64,000 nucleotides of DNA from CAYMZZ01 sp964395095. Its GTDB lineage: Bacteria > Bacteroidota > Bacteroidia > Chitinophagales > Chitinophagaceae. The stretch covers positions 124,001 to 188,000 of the forward strand of contig CAYMZZ010000011.1 of NCBI GenBank assembly GCA_964395095.1, given 5' to 3'. The notes below the pieces were generated by a model that saw only the letters and a list, made by a program, of their open reading frames with translations, ran no database searches and was not told where the DNA came from. This document shows positions 25,606 through 34,845 of the stretch, piece after piece (position 1 is the stretch's first letter; the number at the start of each line of letters is the position of its first letter). The translations under genes were made by a program, and so were the position numbers.

Positions 25606-26856
25606 ATGAATAAATTATTTAAAATAGCAGGGGTCTTTTTTTTGTTGCCGGTTATTGGTTTCGCACAGCAAAAAGAAGTGATGAGCCTGGCGGAAATCAT
25701 ACAAAAAATTGACAGTAGCAACATCCTGCTGCAAAGCTATTGGCTAAAAGCGGAAGGATATAAAAACAGCGCAGATGCTGCCACCGCTTGGATGCCACCT
25801 ATGGTTGGCGTTGGCACATTTATGACGCCGTATCCTTTGCAAAAAGTAATGGACGACCGGGACAAAGGATCTCTCATGCTTCGGCTGGAACAGGAAATTC
25901 CAAACCGCTCAAAGCTACAAGCAAAAAAAGCTTACATAAAGTCGCAGGGCAATATTGAAAATGCAACACGGGATATAACACTCAACGATTTTAAAGCGCA
26001 GGCAAAACGGCAGTATTTCACCTGGATTATTGCTCTGCAAAAATTGAAAGTGATTGAAAAAAATGAACGGATTTTGATGACCATGAAGAAAATTGAGGAA
26101 GTACGGTATCCCTACAATCAGTCTCAGTTAAGCACTGTGTACCGGGCAGAAGCAGAAATACAAAAAAACCGCAACATGCTTTTGATGCCGGATGGCGACA
26201 TCGCAAAAGCAAAAGCGTATCTCAACGCATTGATGAACCGTCCTGGCAACCAGGATTTTGAGATTGATACCACTTATGAGCCCGGATTTATTGCCGAACC
26301 GTTTTATGATACGGCAAGCCTGTCCACGCAGCGAAAAGATGTGTTGCGTATGAATGAAAGCATCCGGTCAATGCAGCTCAACATCGAAGCGATGAAGCAA
26401 GACCGCAAACCAACATTCAAAATTCAATTCGATCACATGTCTCCGCTATCTGGTATGATGCCGCAGGCTTATAGCGTCATGGGAATGATGTCTATTCCGA
26501 TTGTACCCTGGTCTAAAAAAATGTACACCTCAGAAATTAAAGCCATGCAGTACAACATCAGCGCTATGCAAAAAGAAAGGGGTGCCATGCTACAGGAAAC
26601 ACAAGGCATGTTGTATGGCATGCAGGCACAAATTCAAACCATGCAGAAGCGCATCCGGTCTATAGAAGAGAAGGTGATACCTGCCTTGGAAAAAACCTTT
26701 GAAGCAAGTTATTTAACCTACCAGGAAAATAAATTGTCCCTAAATGTGCTGATACAAAATTGGGAAGCATTAAACATGATGCAGCTTGACCTGCTTGATG
26801 AAAAAAGTAATTTATATCAAATGATCGTTGATTATGAAAAGGAATTATATAAGTAA
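25606..26856 (+). CDS. TolC-family outer-membrane efflux protein (CusC-like)
   Basis: From ATG 25606 the 416-aa product begins with a signal peptide (MNKLFKIAGVFFLLPVIGFA). A longer frame from 25516 adds 30 residues without signal features and is rejected. It has the alternating long helices and repeats of the OEP/TolC fold, with the metal-system signature SVMGMMSIPIVPWSKKMY and many Met residues. It would form the outer-membrane channel for the split pump. It overlaps the following adaptor gene by 23 bp. Confidence 0.88.
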   Translation: MNKLFKIAGVFFLLPVIGFAQQKEVMSLAEIIQKIDSSNILLQSYWLKAEGYKNSADAATAWMPPMVGVGTFMTPYPLQKVMDDRDKGSLMLRLEQEIPNRSKLQAKKAYIKSQGNIENATRDITLNDFKAQAKRQYFTWIIALQKLKVIEKNERILMTMKKIEEVRYPYNQSQLSTVYRAEAEIQKNRNMLLMPDGDIAKAKAYLNALMNRPGNQDFEIDTTYEPGFIAEPFYDTASLSTQRKDVLRMNESIRSMQLNIEAMKQDRKPTFKIQFDHMSPLSGMMPQAYSVMGMMSIPIVPWSKKMYTSEIKAMQYNISAMQKERGAMLQETQGMLYGMQAQIQTMQKRIRSIEEKVIPALEKTFEASYLTYQENKLSLNVLIQNWEALNMMQLDLLDEKSNLYQMIVDYEKELYK

Positions 26857-28165
26857 TATTATCATCCCACTATTGCTCTTGTTCTTCTTTTTTTCCTGCA
26901 AAGAAAAAACAGAAAGCAAATCTGTTGCTGATGCTCATCAGCACAGTCAGGAAACTAAATACACCTGCCCCATGCATCCGCAAATCATTAAGGATGAACC
27001 GGGCAAATGTCCTATCTGCAGTATGGACCTGGTGCCCATGAGTACCTCACACGAGCTGTTTGTGGACAGCAGCTTACTGCCTTTGTTAAAGCCGGTGAAT
27101 GAGCAGGTCATTTCTACCATGCGCACTATACAAGCCGAAAGCGGTACACGAATATTTTCAGTGCCGGTACAGGGTATCATCAGTTTTGATATAAGGAAAC
27201 AGGTAAGCATATCCAGCCGGGTTGCCGGAAGAATTGAAAGAATGAATATCAAATACAATTACCAACCGGTGAGCAAAGGGCAGCTTATTATGGAAATCTA
27301 TTCACCCGATCTTGCGGCAGCACAAAGGGAATTAATCTATATCAGCAGGAACGATAACGACGAATCCTTATTACAAAAGGCAAAACAAAGATTAAGTTTA
27401 TTAGGTATGCAGCCTGCTCAAATAGCACAGGTTATAAAAACCGGAAAACCGCTATACCGTGTACCCGTTTATAGCAGCGTAAGCGGTTATATTATTGAGA
27501 AAAATGTAGCCGCTAATGCATCACCATCTGCAATGCCCGCATCGCCGGCAGCAGCATCAGAGGGAATGGATGGAATGGGTGGCGCTGCACCTGCCGCAGC
27601 TTCCACTACTCAAACACCTGCCATCAGCCAGTCGCCGGTAATGACACGTGAAGGACAATATGTAAACGCGGGTGAAACCATATTTACTATTTATCAATCC
27701 AACAGCATGGTTGCAGAATTTTCTTTTGCGCCGTCACTCGCATCAGAAATTAAACGGGGACAAAAACTCGTGTTTCATTCAGTTACCAGTCCCAACGATA
27801 TGATGACCGGAAACATTGGCTTAATAGAACCTACTCAACGCAATGGTGAAAGTTTTACCGTAGCCCGTGTGTATTTATCAAACCCGGCTTTGCAGCCTGG
27901 GCAATTGCTTACCGCAAACATCCCTGTTGTAAAATCAAATGCCTGGTGGCTTCCTGAAAAAGCAGTTTTACGGTTGGGTAATCAATCAGTTGTTTTTAAA
28001 AAAGCGCAAACTGTTTTCATTCCTACGACAGTAAAAACAGGCAGCACAATTGATGGCATGGTGCAAATACTTGACAATATTTCTGACTGGCAGGTAGCAA
28101 AAAATGCGAGTTACCTGGTAGATAGTGAAAGCTTTATCCGATTCAATTCAAACAAAGAAAAATAA
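26834..28165 (+). CDS. RND efflux adaptor CusB-like, with HMBD and Met-rich insert
   Basis: A 443-aa lipoprotein from ATG 26834: lipobox FFFFSCKE, a heavy-metal-binding domain YTCPMHPQIIKDEPGKCPIC near residues 40-60, then membrane-fusion-protein hairpin, lipoyl and beta-barrel parts (RVAGRIERMNIKYNYQPVSK). Inside the lipoyl-half region an insert rich in Ala/Met/Gly/Ser (residues ~225-265, with EGMDGMGGAA) separates the halves. The same place in the adaptor at 53248 carries a similar insert. It is the first of two adaptors in this operon; its stop overlaps the next start by one base. Confidence 0.9.
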   Translation: MKRNYISNIIIPLLLLFFFFSCKEKTESKSVADAHQHSQETKYTCPMHPQIIKDEPGKCPICSMDLVPMSTSHELFVDSSLLPLLKPVNEQVISTMRTIQAESGTRIFSVPVQGIISFDIRKQVSISSRVAGRIERMNIKYNYQPVSKGQLIMEIYSPDLAAAQRELIYISRNDNDESLLQKAKQRLSLLGMQPAQIAQVIKTGKPLYRVPVYSSVSGYIIEKNVAANASPSAMPASPAAASEGMDGMGGAAPAAASTTQTPAISQSPVMTREGQYVNAGETIFTIYQSNSMVAEFSFAPSLASEIKRGQKLVFHSVTSPNDMMTGNIGLIEPTQRNGESFTVARVYLSNPALQPGQLLTANIPVVKSNAWWLPEKAVLRLGNQSVVFKKAQTVFIPTTVKTGSTIDGMVQILDNISDWQVAKNASYLVDSESFIRFNSNKEK

Positions 28166-29379
28166 TGAATAGCCTAAAATATATAACCGTTTTATTGCTG
28201 GCAGTATTATCCGTTTTTGGGTTCACTTCCTGCAACGATGAGCATACAGAAAACCAAACTGGCACAGCAGAAAAGAAAACCTATACCTGTCCCATGCACC
28301 CGCAAATCGTAAGCGATAAGCCTGGTACCTGTCCTATTTGTGGGATGGATTTGGTTCCATTTGATAAAACGAATACATCCGATTTTTTAACCCTAAGCAA
28401 ACCGCAGCAGGCACTTGCAAACGTCTCAACCGATACGGTTAAAACCGGTTCATTTTCATCTTTCAAACAATTAAATGGAAGGCTTGCGGTTAATCCCGAA
28501 CAAACCGAATATATATCAAGCCGTGTAGCGGGAAGGCTCGAAATGTTATTCGTAAAAGAAACCGGTGTGCCGGTACACAAAGGACAGGCTTTGTATAAAA
28601 TTTACAGTGAGCAGTTATCTGCACTGCAACAGGAATATATAATAAGCATCGCACAGGCGGCTCAGTTTCCCGGCGATAAAAAATTTAGCGAGTTAGCTGA
28701 CGCAGCCAAACAAAAATTACTTTTATATAGCCAAACAGAAACGCAGATACAACAGTTAAAAAATGACAGGAAAGCCAATCCGTATGTTACTTATCACTCG
28801 CCAGAAAATGGTATTGTTTCGAAATTATTTGTAACTGAAGGACAATATGTAACAGAAGGTTCGACCATTATGAGCCTGGAAGGCTATCAGAATATTTGGG
28901 TGGAAGCCGACCTCTATCCTGCCGAAGCGGGCCTTGTAAAAAAAGGTGATGTGGTGAGCCTGACCATTGCCGGATTTGAAAATGAAAAGCGCCAAATGCG
29001 AATTGAGTTTATGGCACCGGCATTGCAATCGGGCAGCCAATTGATTACCATCAGGGGGAGCATACCCAACAGCAACAACCAGCTTAAAGCTGGTATGCAG
29101 GCCGTTATCCAGTTGCCGGTAAGTAACTCGTCAAAGGCATTGACATTGCCTGTTGATGCAGTTATTCACGATGGTAATGGCGCTCACATCTGGGTGCAAA
29201 CCAGCGAAGGACAATTTGCACCGAAGATGGTACAAACAGGTGCGGAAAATTTCAATCTTGTAGAAATAACCAGAGGTGTAGAAGAAGGTGATGTGGTGGT
29301 AGTTTCCGGTGCTTATCTTTTATACAGCGAGTTTGTTTTAAAAAAAGGTAAAAACCCAATGGCAGGGCATAATCATTAA
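28165..29379 (+). CDS. Second RND efflux adaptor CusB-like, with HMBD
   Basis: A 404-aa lipoprotein (lipobox FGFTSCND) with a heavy-metal-binding domain YTCPMHPQIVSDKPGTCPIC, followed by the adaptor core (SSRVAGRLEMLFVKETGVPV, YHSPENGIVSKLFVTEGQYV), without the Met/Ala insert of its neighbour. It ends in a His-containing tail (AGHNH). Two adjacent and different adaptors behind one pump recur in the second cluster, so both are probably needed in one complex. Confidence 0.9.
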   Translation: MNSLKYITVLLLAVLSVFGFTSCNDEHTENQTGTAEKKTYTCPMHPQIVSDKPGTCPICGMDLVPFDKTNTSDFLTLSKPQQALANVSTDTVKTGSFSSFKQLNGRLAVNPEQTEYISSRVAGRLEMLFVKETGVPVHKGQALYKIYSEQLSALQQEYIISIAQAAQFPGDKKFSELADAAKQKLLLYSQTETQIQQLKNDRKANPYVTYHSPENGIVSKLFVTEGQYVTEGSTIMSLEGYQNIWVEADLYPAEAGLVKKGDVVSLTIAGFENEKRQMRIEFMAPALQSGSQLITIRGSIPNSNNQLKAGMQAVIQLPVSNSSKALTLPVDAVIHDGNGAHIWVQTSEGQFAPKMVQTGAENFNLVEITRGVEEGDVVVVSGAYLLYSEFVLKKGKNPMAGHNH

Positions 29380-29416
29380 TAAAAATTCAATCATTAATTT
29401 AAAAAAAAATAAAACA

Positions 29417-29971
29417 ATGCAACATTTATTAAAAACAGCGATCCCTTTTGCAGCAGCGATTATTCTCTCAGCTTGTGAAAACAACAGTTTGGAAAGGAAA
29501 TCTGAAACATCAGACAATCACGACCATGCAGCAATGGAGCAAACACAAAAAGCAACAACCGGCAATCCGGTTTTAAAAAACGATAAGCTCAACGCCGTTT
29601 ACCAGCATTATGTTCATTTAACCACGGCGCTTACAAACGGCGATGCTGCTGAAGCTAGAATTGCTGCCAATGCGATTGAAGCCGGTGTCAAAGATGTTTC
29701 AGGAGCTTCGGGTATAGCAACTGCTGCTTCAAAAGTTACAGCAGCAACCGACATTGAAATACAAAGAACCGCTTATTACGACATGAGTAAGGATATGGCT
29801 GCATTGATAAAGAAAGAAGGCATATCCAGCGGAGAATTGTATGTGGCCCACTGCCCGATGGCATTTAATGACAAAGGCGCTTCATGGATAAGCACCAGTA
29901 AGGAAATCCGCAATCCATATTTTGGCGAAAAGATGTTGGGTTGTGGCGAAATAAAAGAAACCATTAAATAA
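29417..29971 (+). CDS. DUF3347-domain lipoprotein
   Basis: A 184-aa lipoprotein (lipobox LSACEN) with a His/Met segment (DNHDHAAMEQ) and a DUF3347 helical domain from residue ~50. The C-terminal signature AHCPMAFNDKGASWIS, then EIRNPYFGEKMLGCGEI, contains the conserved Cys and Met residues of the family, which is often attached to CusB in Bacteroidota. A periplasmic copper-binding accessory role is inferred from this context. It is the tail of the Cus operon. Confidence 0.85.
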   Translation: MQHLLKTAIPFAAAIILSACENNSLERKSETSDNHDHAAMEQTQKATTGNPVLKNDKLNAVYQHYVHLTTALTNGDAAEARIAANAIEAGVKDVSGASGIATAASKVTAATDIEIQRTAYYDMSKDMAALIKKEGISSGELYVAHCPMAFNDKGASWISTSKEIRNPYFGEKMLGCGEIKETIK

Positions 29972-29978
29972 AACAAAT

Positions 29979-30542
29979 ATGAATAGCAAAGCATTTTTCC
30001 TTTTTTTAGTTTTCTTCATTAGTATGTCGGCTGCATTTTCCCAACAGGCTGAAGTTTGCTACAATCCAAATCTAATAAAAGACACAACTAAGAAGAGTAT
30101 TAAATCATTAGCGGTGGGTGTAATAAATGGTGATAGCATAATCGTAGCATATCACTCACCTGGTGTTCGTAAACGTGTAATCTGGGGCGGACTTGTGCCA
30201 TACGATGAGGTATGGGTAACCGGAGCACATGATGCTACAACCATCAATTTTGCAGATCCCGTTGTAATAAATGGTCAATCTATACCGGCAGGCAGGTATG
30301 CTTTTTTTACAATACCAGGTAAATCGGAATGGACACTTATTCTCAATAAACATTGGAAACAACACTTAGCATCTGAATATGACGAAAAAGACGATGTCGT
30401 TCGGGTAAAAGTGAAGCCAAAAAAAAACATCCACACCGAAAGGTTGCAGTATTTCATAGTACAGGAAAAAGATAAGTCAGCAAAATTGGTAGTGGCATGG
30501 GAACAGGTAAAGGTGGAACTACCATTTATTGTTCAAAAATAA
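29979..30542 (+). CDS. DUF2911-domain exported protein
   Basis: A 187-aa protein with a signal peptide (residues 1-22) and the DUF2911 signatures VIWGGLVPYDEVWVTGAH, then IPAGRYAFFTIPG and SEWTLILNK. The function of the family is unknown. It starts 7 bp after the DUF3347 gene, so it belongs to the same transcript. Confidence 0.85.
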   Translation: MNSKAFFLFLVFFISMSAAFSQQAEVCYNPNLIKDTTKKSIKSLAVGVINGDSIIVAYHSPGVRKRVIWGGLVPYDEVWVTGAHDATTINFADPVVINGQSIPAGRYAFFTIPGKSEWTLILNKHWKQHLASEYDEKDDVVRVKVKPKKNIHTERLQYFIVQEKDKSAKLVVAWEQVKVELPFIVQK

Positions 30543-30741
30543 AGGCCAGCTATAGTATGTGCACAAGACAGTAGAAAATTAGTGAAATCTGTATCTTGTT
30601 TGTTAGCGGGGGCAGTCTTGTTTGTTTACTTAAGCTTTGTTTGAAGTGCATTGAACAAATATGATGATAAATATCAGAAAGCAAGATGATGTAAGACATC
30701 AGATTTAACGTTGGTAGGCTTTAACTTGAAACAACTTAAAA

Positions 30742-30969
30742 ATGGAAATTATGAAACACATGTTATGGATGATTGTTGGTTGTGTCATTCCGCTGTTATT
30801 TATTTTTCTGGCCCCGGCATTGGGCTTGAGTTCAAAGACATCAATGTTCATTTTCATTATAGCCATGTTTGCCTGCCACTTATTGATGCCTATGCATTCT
30901 CATGGCAATAACAAAAAAAAGCAACAAAATCCAGAAACTACTAAACCAGAAAACCATGCGCACCATTAA
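30742..30969 (+). CDS. Small membrane protein with His-rich tail (DUF2933-like)
   Basis: A 75-aa protein with two hydrophobic helices (LWMIVGCVIPLLFIFLAPAL and MFIFIIAMFACHLLMP), an MHSHG motif and a hydrophilic tail ending HAHH. An alternative start is the ATG at 30751. The layout resembles DUF2933 proteins found near copper genes, but I am unsure of the family. Metal binding by the His/Met residues is a guess. Its end overlaps the next start. Confidence 0.6.
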   Translation: MEIMKHMLWMIVGCVIPLLFIFLAPALGLSSKTSMFIFIIAMFACHLLMPMHSHGNNKKKQQNPETTKPENHAHH

Positions 30970-31231
30970 TGTAAAAAAGTTTGGCTTTGCAACCGGATCT
31001 ACCGCTGCCCTGATTTATATAGGTTGCATTTTGGTAATGGCAACCGTGGGTTATAGTGGCACAGTGAAGTTTTTCAACAGCATACTTCATGGTATTGATA
31101 CTACTTCAATAGTTCGAATGAATGTACCTTTTTGGGAAGCAGGTATGGGTATCGTTCAAGTTTTTATAATCGGCTGGTTGGTGGGCGCCTGCATTGCTGC
31201 TATTTATAACATCAGTTCAAAATCAGTATGA
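30956..31231 (+). CDS. Small membrane protein, DUF5676 family
   Basis: A 91-aa protein from ATG 30956 (MRTINVKKFGFATGSTAALI); an upstream ATG at 30902 inside the previous gene is unlikely. There are two transmembrane helices (~13-32 and ~65-87), ending GACIAAIYNISSKSV. It matches the DUF5676 layout often seen in Bacteroidota metal-resistance islands. Function unknown. It overlaps the preceding gene by 14 bp, indicating coupling. Confidence 0.65.
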   Translation: MRTINVKKFGFATGSTAALIYIGCILVMATVGYSGTVKFFNSILHGIDTTSIVRMNVPFWEAGMGIVQVFIIGWLVGACIAAIYNISSKSV

Positions 31232-31270
31232 GTGCCCGCTCTTGTTTTGAAAATAAAATAAATTTTAGTT

Positions 31271-32302
31271 ATGCAAAAAATCAAAGTAGCCATTAATGGA
31301 TATGGCGTAATTGGAAAACGGGTTGCCGATGCGGTAACGCTCCAGGATGACATGGAGCTAATTGGTGTTTGCGATGTTGTTACAGACTGGCGTATTAAAA
31401 TGGCAGTAAATAAAAAGTACCCGGTTTTCGGCTTTGATCACTCGGCTAGCATTAAAATGAAGGAAGCTGGTATTCCCGTGATGGGCAGTTTGGATGATAT
31501 GCTGCAGGCGGCGGATATTGTAATAGATTGTACGCCAAAAAAAATTGCAGCGCAAAACATTCCCAAATACAGGATGATGCGTAAAAAGTTTATTGTACAG
31601 GGAGGAGAAAAACATGAAACCACAGGGCACTCCTTTAGTGCCGAAAATAATTATGAAACTGCCTTAGGTCGTGAAAGCACCCGTGTAGTCTCGTGCAATA
31701 CAACTTCTATCGTGCGTACGCTTACTGCATTAAAGAATACCGGACTGCTAAAAAAAGCAAGAGGCACATTGCTTCGAAGGGCGACCGACCCATGGGAAAG
31801 TCATTTAAATGGTATTATGAATACGCTGGTGCCTGAAAAAGACATACCCAGCCACCAGGGACCGGATGCACAAACTATTGATCCCTCTCTGGATGTAATA
31901 ACTGTTGCTATTAAGGTGCCCGAAACCCTAAGCCACCTGCATTACTGGAATGTGCAGCTTACCCGGCATGCGTCAAAAGATGAAGTATTACAGGCACTTG
32001 CCAATTCCACAAGAATAGCAATGATTAATTACAGCAATGGGCTGTCTGCCAACAATACGGTGAAGGAACTGATGCTGGAAATGGGTCGCCCTTATGGCGA
32101 TATGTACGAAGTGGCGTTGTGGCAAGACATGCTGAAAGTGCAGGGTGATGAATTGTTTTATGCCTACATAGTGGACAATCAGGCAATCGTAATTCCGGAA
32201 ACCATAGACGCTATCCGTTCATTAACTGCAATTGAACCAGACGCGGAAAAGTCTATAAAAAAAACTAACGAAAGCCTGGGCATAAAAACCGAGTTCATTT
32301 AA
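31271..32302 (+). CDS. Type II (archaeal-type) glyceraldehyde-3-phosphate dehydrogenase
   Basis: A 343-aa protein. The Rossmann start KVAINGYGVIGKRVADAV and the segments VQGGEKHE, SCNTTSIVRTL (catalytic Cys) and RRATDPWE fit the archaeal class II phosphorylating GAPDH, not the bacterial GapA. It would convert glyceraldehyde-3-phosphate and 1,3-bisphosphoglycerate with NAD(P). In bacteria this form is uncommon. Finding it in an island that also holds an AMP-phosphorylase-like gene suggests a transferred carbon/energy module. It is not in a glycolytic operon here. Confidence 0.85.
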   Translation: MQKIKVAINGYGVIGKRVADAVTLQDDMELIGVCDVVTDWRIKMAVNKKYPVFGFDHSASIKMKEAGIPVMGSLDDMLQAADIVIDCTPKKIAAQNIPKYRMMRKKFIVQGGEKHETTGHSFSAENNYETALGRESTRVVSCNTTSIVRTLTALKNTGLLKKARGTLLRRATDPWESHLNGIMNTLVPEKDIPSHQGPDAQTIDPSLDVITVAIKVPETLSHLHYWNVQLTRHASKDEVLQALANSTRIAMINYSNGLSANNTVKELMLEMGRPYGDMYEVALWQDMLKVQGDELFYAYIVDNQAIVIPETIDAIRSLTAIEPDAEKSIKKTNESLGIKTEFI

Positions 32303-32347
32303 ACAAAAATCAGCCTGCATGCAAGTTAAAATCGTATATGAAGAATT

Positions 32348-33016
32348 ATGATTAAGAAAGCACAGTGGTTTTTTTATTGGTTGTTATTGACGTCTGTCGC
32401 CCAGCTACATGCTCAGGGCAAAGCAATGTTAATTGAACAAATTGAAGGCAAATCGATAACAAGAGAGGGTTTTGACAAAAAAGGAAAACTTACGGGGAAG
32501 CAAGTATTTACCGCCGGGAAAATGACCCGGAGCGACGGTTTTTTTTTTATAAATATCAGAACTGAACTCTATGATGAAGCACAGCGGTTAGAATCAACCT
32601 ATACGACCAGTTACGAGTGCCGCCCGGAAGAAGCGGATGTGCTTTTATCGGTATTTGCAATCAATCCTAAAAAGAGGAAGGTCAGGGTGTCTGTAAAATC
32701 AGGGGATTTTAAAAAGTTATATGCCTTGGAGGCAAATGACATGGTACGCAATATGAGCTTGACGATGTATGTGGAAACCGGCGTTCTTAATTTTCTTGGG
32801 TCAAAAAACAATCTAGAGGTAACAAATCGTATGCTTACCAAAGAAAATAATAACCTGAAGATTACAGAAAAAATTACCATTAAAGCTTATCTGATGGGAA
32901 TCCGGGTAAAAACAATTAATTATGATGTAACAGAACATTTAACAGCTTCTGGCCAATTACAGAAGCAGATCTTTAGTCAGTCGGATGGAGCTTATTTTAC
33001 TGTTACATACAAATAA
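32348..33016 (+). CDS. Exported protein of unknown function
   Basis: A 222-aa protein with a signal peptide (residues ~1-22, ending LHAQ) and a mature part of alternating beta-strands, e.g. LTGKQVFTAGKM and a C-terminal FSQSDGAYFTVTYK. It vaguely resembles DUF3108/TapB-type beta proteins, but I do not recognise the family. It lies between the type II GAPDH and the ATP-cone nuclease with short gaps (45 and 12 bp), so it may share their transcript. Confidence 0.6.
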   Translation: MIKKAQWFFYWLLLTSVAQLHAQGKAMLIEQIEGKSITREGFDKKGKLTGKQVFTAGKMTRSDGFFFINIRTELYDEAQRLESTYTTSYECRPEEADVLLSVFAINPKKRKVRVSVKSGDFKKLYALEANDMVRNMSLTMYVETGVLNFLGSKNNLEVTNRMLTKENNNLKITEKITIKAYLMGIRVKTINYDVTEHLTASGQLQKQIFSQSDGAYFTVTYK

Positions 33017-33028
33017 AATGAACTTGCA

Positions 33029-33904
33029 ATGGCGAAAGAAACAAATTTATTAATCACAAAATCATCAGGAGAAGTTGTACCCTTTGCTTCTGAAAAACTG
33101 ATGCGTTCTTTGATAAAGGCAGGAGCTACAAAAGAACAGGCTGAAGCGATTTTAACATCGGTTAAACCACTCCTGTATCCGGGAATTTCGACCAAAACTA
33201 TCTTCAAAAACGCTTTCAAATTGCTGAAAAGAGTTTCACCGCCAAAAGCCGGTAAATACAAGCTTAAAAATGCTATAATGGAATTAGGTCCGTCAGGGTT
33301 TCCTTTTGAAAAATATTTCGCTGCTATTCTACAGAACATTGGTTATATCGTTCGAACAGGAGTTATCCTACAAGGCGCCTGTGTTCAACATGAGGTGGAC
33401 GTAATAGCAAAAAAAGAAAACAATCATGAAATGGTGGAGTGTAAATTTCATCAGCAACAGGGCACTTTCTGCAATGTAAAAATCCCTTTATATGCACATT
33501 CCCGTTTTAAAGATTTGGAAGCAGGCTTTGCTAACAGCCCTTCCGGAAATAATACATTACACCATGGATGGGTGGTAACCAATACCAGGTTTACAACGGA
33601 TGCCATCCAGTACGGAACATGTGCAGGATTAAAGTTGATTGGATGGAATTACCCAAAGGGTAATAGCCTGAATAATTTAATTGATAAAACGGGATTGTAT
33701 CCAATAACCTCTCTTACTTCAATAACTAAAAAGGAAAAACAGACCTTGTTAAGTAGTAATATAGTTCTCTGTAAGGAAATCATAAATAACCCTGACCTAT
33801 TGAATCGGGCGGCAATTACTCAAACAAAGCATGAAGCTATAATACAGGAAGCAAAAGAATTATGTAAGAAGATTGATGCACTTGCTCAACATGATCCTTT
33901 ATAA
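33029..33904 (+). CDS. ATP-cone domain fused to Mrr-type restriction endonuclease
   Basis: A 291-aa protein. Residues ~5-95 are an ATP-cone (LITKSSGEVVPFASEKLMRS ...), the nucleotide-sensing domain known from ribonucleotide reductase and NrdR. Residues ~95-210 are a PD-(D/E)XK nuclease of the Mrr type with HEVDVIAKKE and the ECKFHQQ active-site Glu-x-Lys. A nuclease gated by ATP/dATP level is the natural reading (inference). There is no methyltransferase or partner nearby. The gene follows the exported protein by 12 bp. Confidence 0.8.
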   Translation: MAKETNLLITKSSGEVVPFASEKLMRSLIKAGATKEQAEAILTSVKPLLYPGISTKTIFKNAFKLLKRVSPPKAGKYKLKNAIMELGPSGFPFEKYFAAILQNIGYIVRTGVILQGACVQHEVDVIAKKENNHEMVECKFHQQQGTFCNVKIPLYAHSRFKDLEAGFANSPSGNNTLHHGWVVTNTRFTTDAIQYGTCAGLKLIGWNYPKGNSLNNLIDKTGLYPITSLTSITKKEKQTLLSSNIVLCKEIINNPDLLNRAAITQTKHEAIIQEAKELCKKIDALAQHDPL

Positions 33905-33965
33905 ACAACAATAAAATTATACTTAACAAATCAATCATATTTCTTCACCACAAAAACTTAAAATT

Positions 33966-34208
33966 ATGTTTCACAACGGTTATCATTTTTGGGGAATGCA
34001 CCTGATATGGTGGTTCTTCTGGGTTATTTTTCTTTTTAGCATTTTTGGACTTTTTGAACCTGTTCGAAAAACAAGGATTAAAAAAGACAGCCCTCTTGAT
34101 ATTTTGCAGAAACGTTTTGCCTCCGGCGAAATTTCAAAAGATGAGTATTTCGAAAACAAGAAAATTTTAGAAGAGGATATTAAATCGGCGGGAATGATTA
34201 AACACTGA
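33966..34208 (+). CDS. SHOCT-domain small membrane protein
   Basis: An 80-aa protein: one transmembrane helix rich in Trp/Phe (HLIWWFFWVIFLFSIFGLF) and a C-terminal SHOCT motif (DILQKRFASGEISKDEYFENK). SHOCT domains are short oligomerisation/localisation modules. Function unknown. It is followed by an intrinsic terminator. Confidence 0.85.
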   Translation: MFHNGYHFWGMHLIWWFFWVIFLFSIFGLFEPVRKTRIKKDSPLDILQKRFASGEISKDEYFENKKILEEDIKSAGMIKH

Positions 34209-34221
34209 CCCGTTATCAGGG

Positions 34222-34253
34222 TTCTGTTATGTTAATAGCAGAATTTATTTTTT
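34222..34253 (+). terminator. Rho-independent terminator after the SHOCT gene
   Basis: TTCTGTTAT (34222-34230), loop GTTA, ATAGCAGAA (34235-34243, one G-T pair), then TTTATTTTTT. It separates 33966-34208 from the next gene pair. Confidence 0.75.
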
Positions 34254-34266
34254 AAGAATAATAAAT

Positions 34267-34815
34267 ATGAAGCAAGTATCTCAAGGTCGTAATTCTAATA
34301 ACTGGTATGTAATAACAGGCGGACCAAGTTCAGGTAAAACAACCACTGTCAACATGCTTAGCGAAAGAGGTTACCAAACAACTATTGAACATGCGAGGCA
34401 TTACATTGATACCATGCACCAAGGCGGAAGAACCGTGGCAGAGATCCGAAGCAATCAAAGGGAATTTCAATCAGGCGTTCTTGAGATGCAAATTGAACAG
34501 GAAGCAATACTATCTGCCGATGAAATGGTATTTTTAGACAGGGCAATTCCGGATGCTTTGGCCTATTATCGCTTTTTAAACCTTGAAGTTGACCAACGGC
34601 TTACCAAAGCAATGCAAACAGCTTCCTATAAAAAAATCTTTGTTCTTGAACTGCTGCCTTTTGTAAAAGATTATGCCCGCACAGAAGATCAAGAAGCGCA
34701 GAAAAAAATACATTCATTATTGGTAGATGTTTACACAACTTTGCATTCCCCGGTCATTCATGTGCCTGTATTATCACCGGAAGAGCGGGTTAACTATATC
34801 CTTAATAACTTGTAA
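34267..34815 (+). CDS. AAA_28-type P-loop NTPase
   Basis: A 182-aa protein with Walker A GGPSSGKTTT (residues ~18-27), a Walker-B-like strand MVFLDRAIPDAL, and the layout of the NadR/Ttd14-like AAA_28 family, which includes nucleoside or cofactor kinases. The actual substrate is unknown. It lies 30 bp before the CopB-type ATPase on the same strand. Confidence 0.75.
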   Translation: MKQVSQGRNSNNWYVITGGPSSGKTTTVNMLSERGYQTTIEHARHYIDTMHQGGRTVAEIRSNQREFQSGVLEMQIEQEAILSADEMVFLDRAIPDALAYYRFLNLEVDQRLTKAMQTASYKKIFVLELLPFVKDYARTEDQEAQKKIHSLLVDVYTTLHSPVIHVPVLSPEERVNYILNNL

Positions 34816-34845
34816 AACGCAGCAAACGCTTTAAAAAACCAGTTT

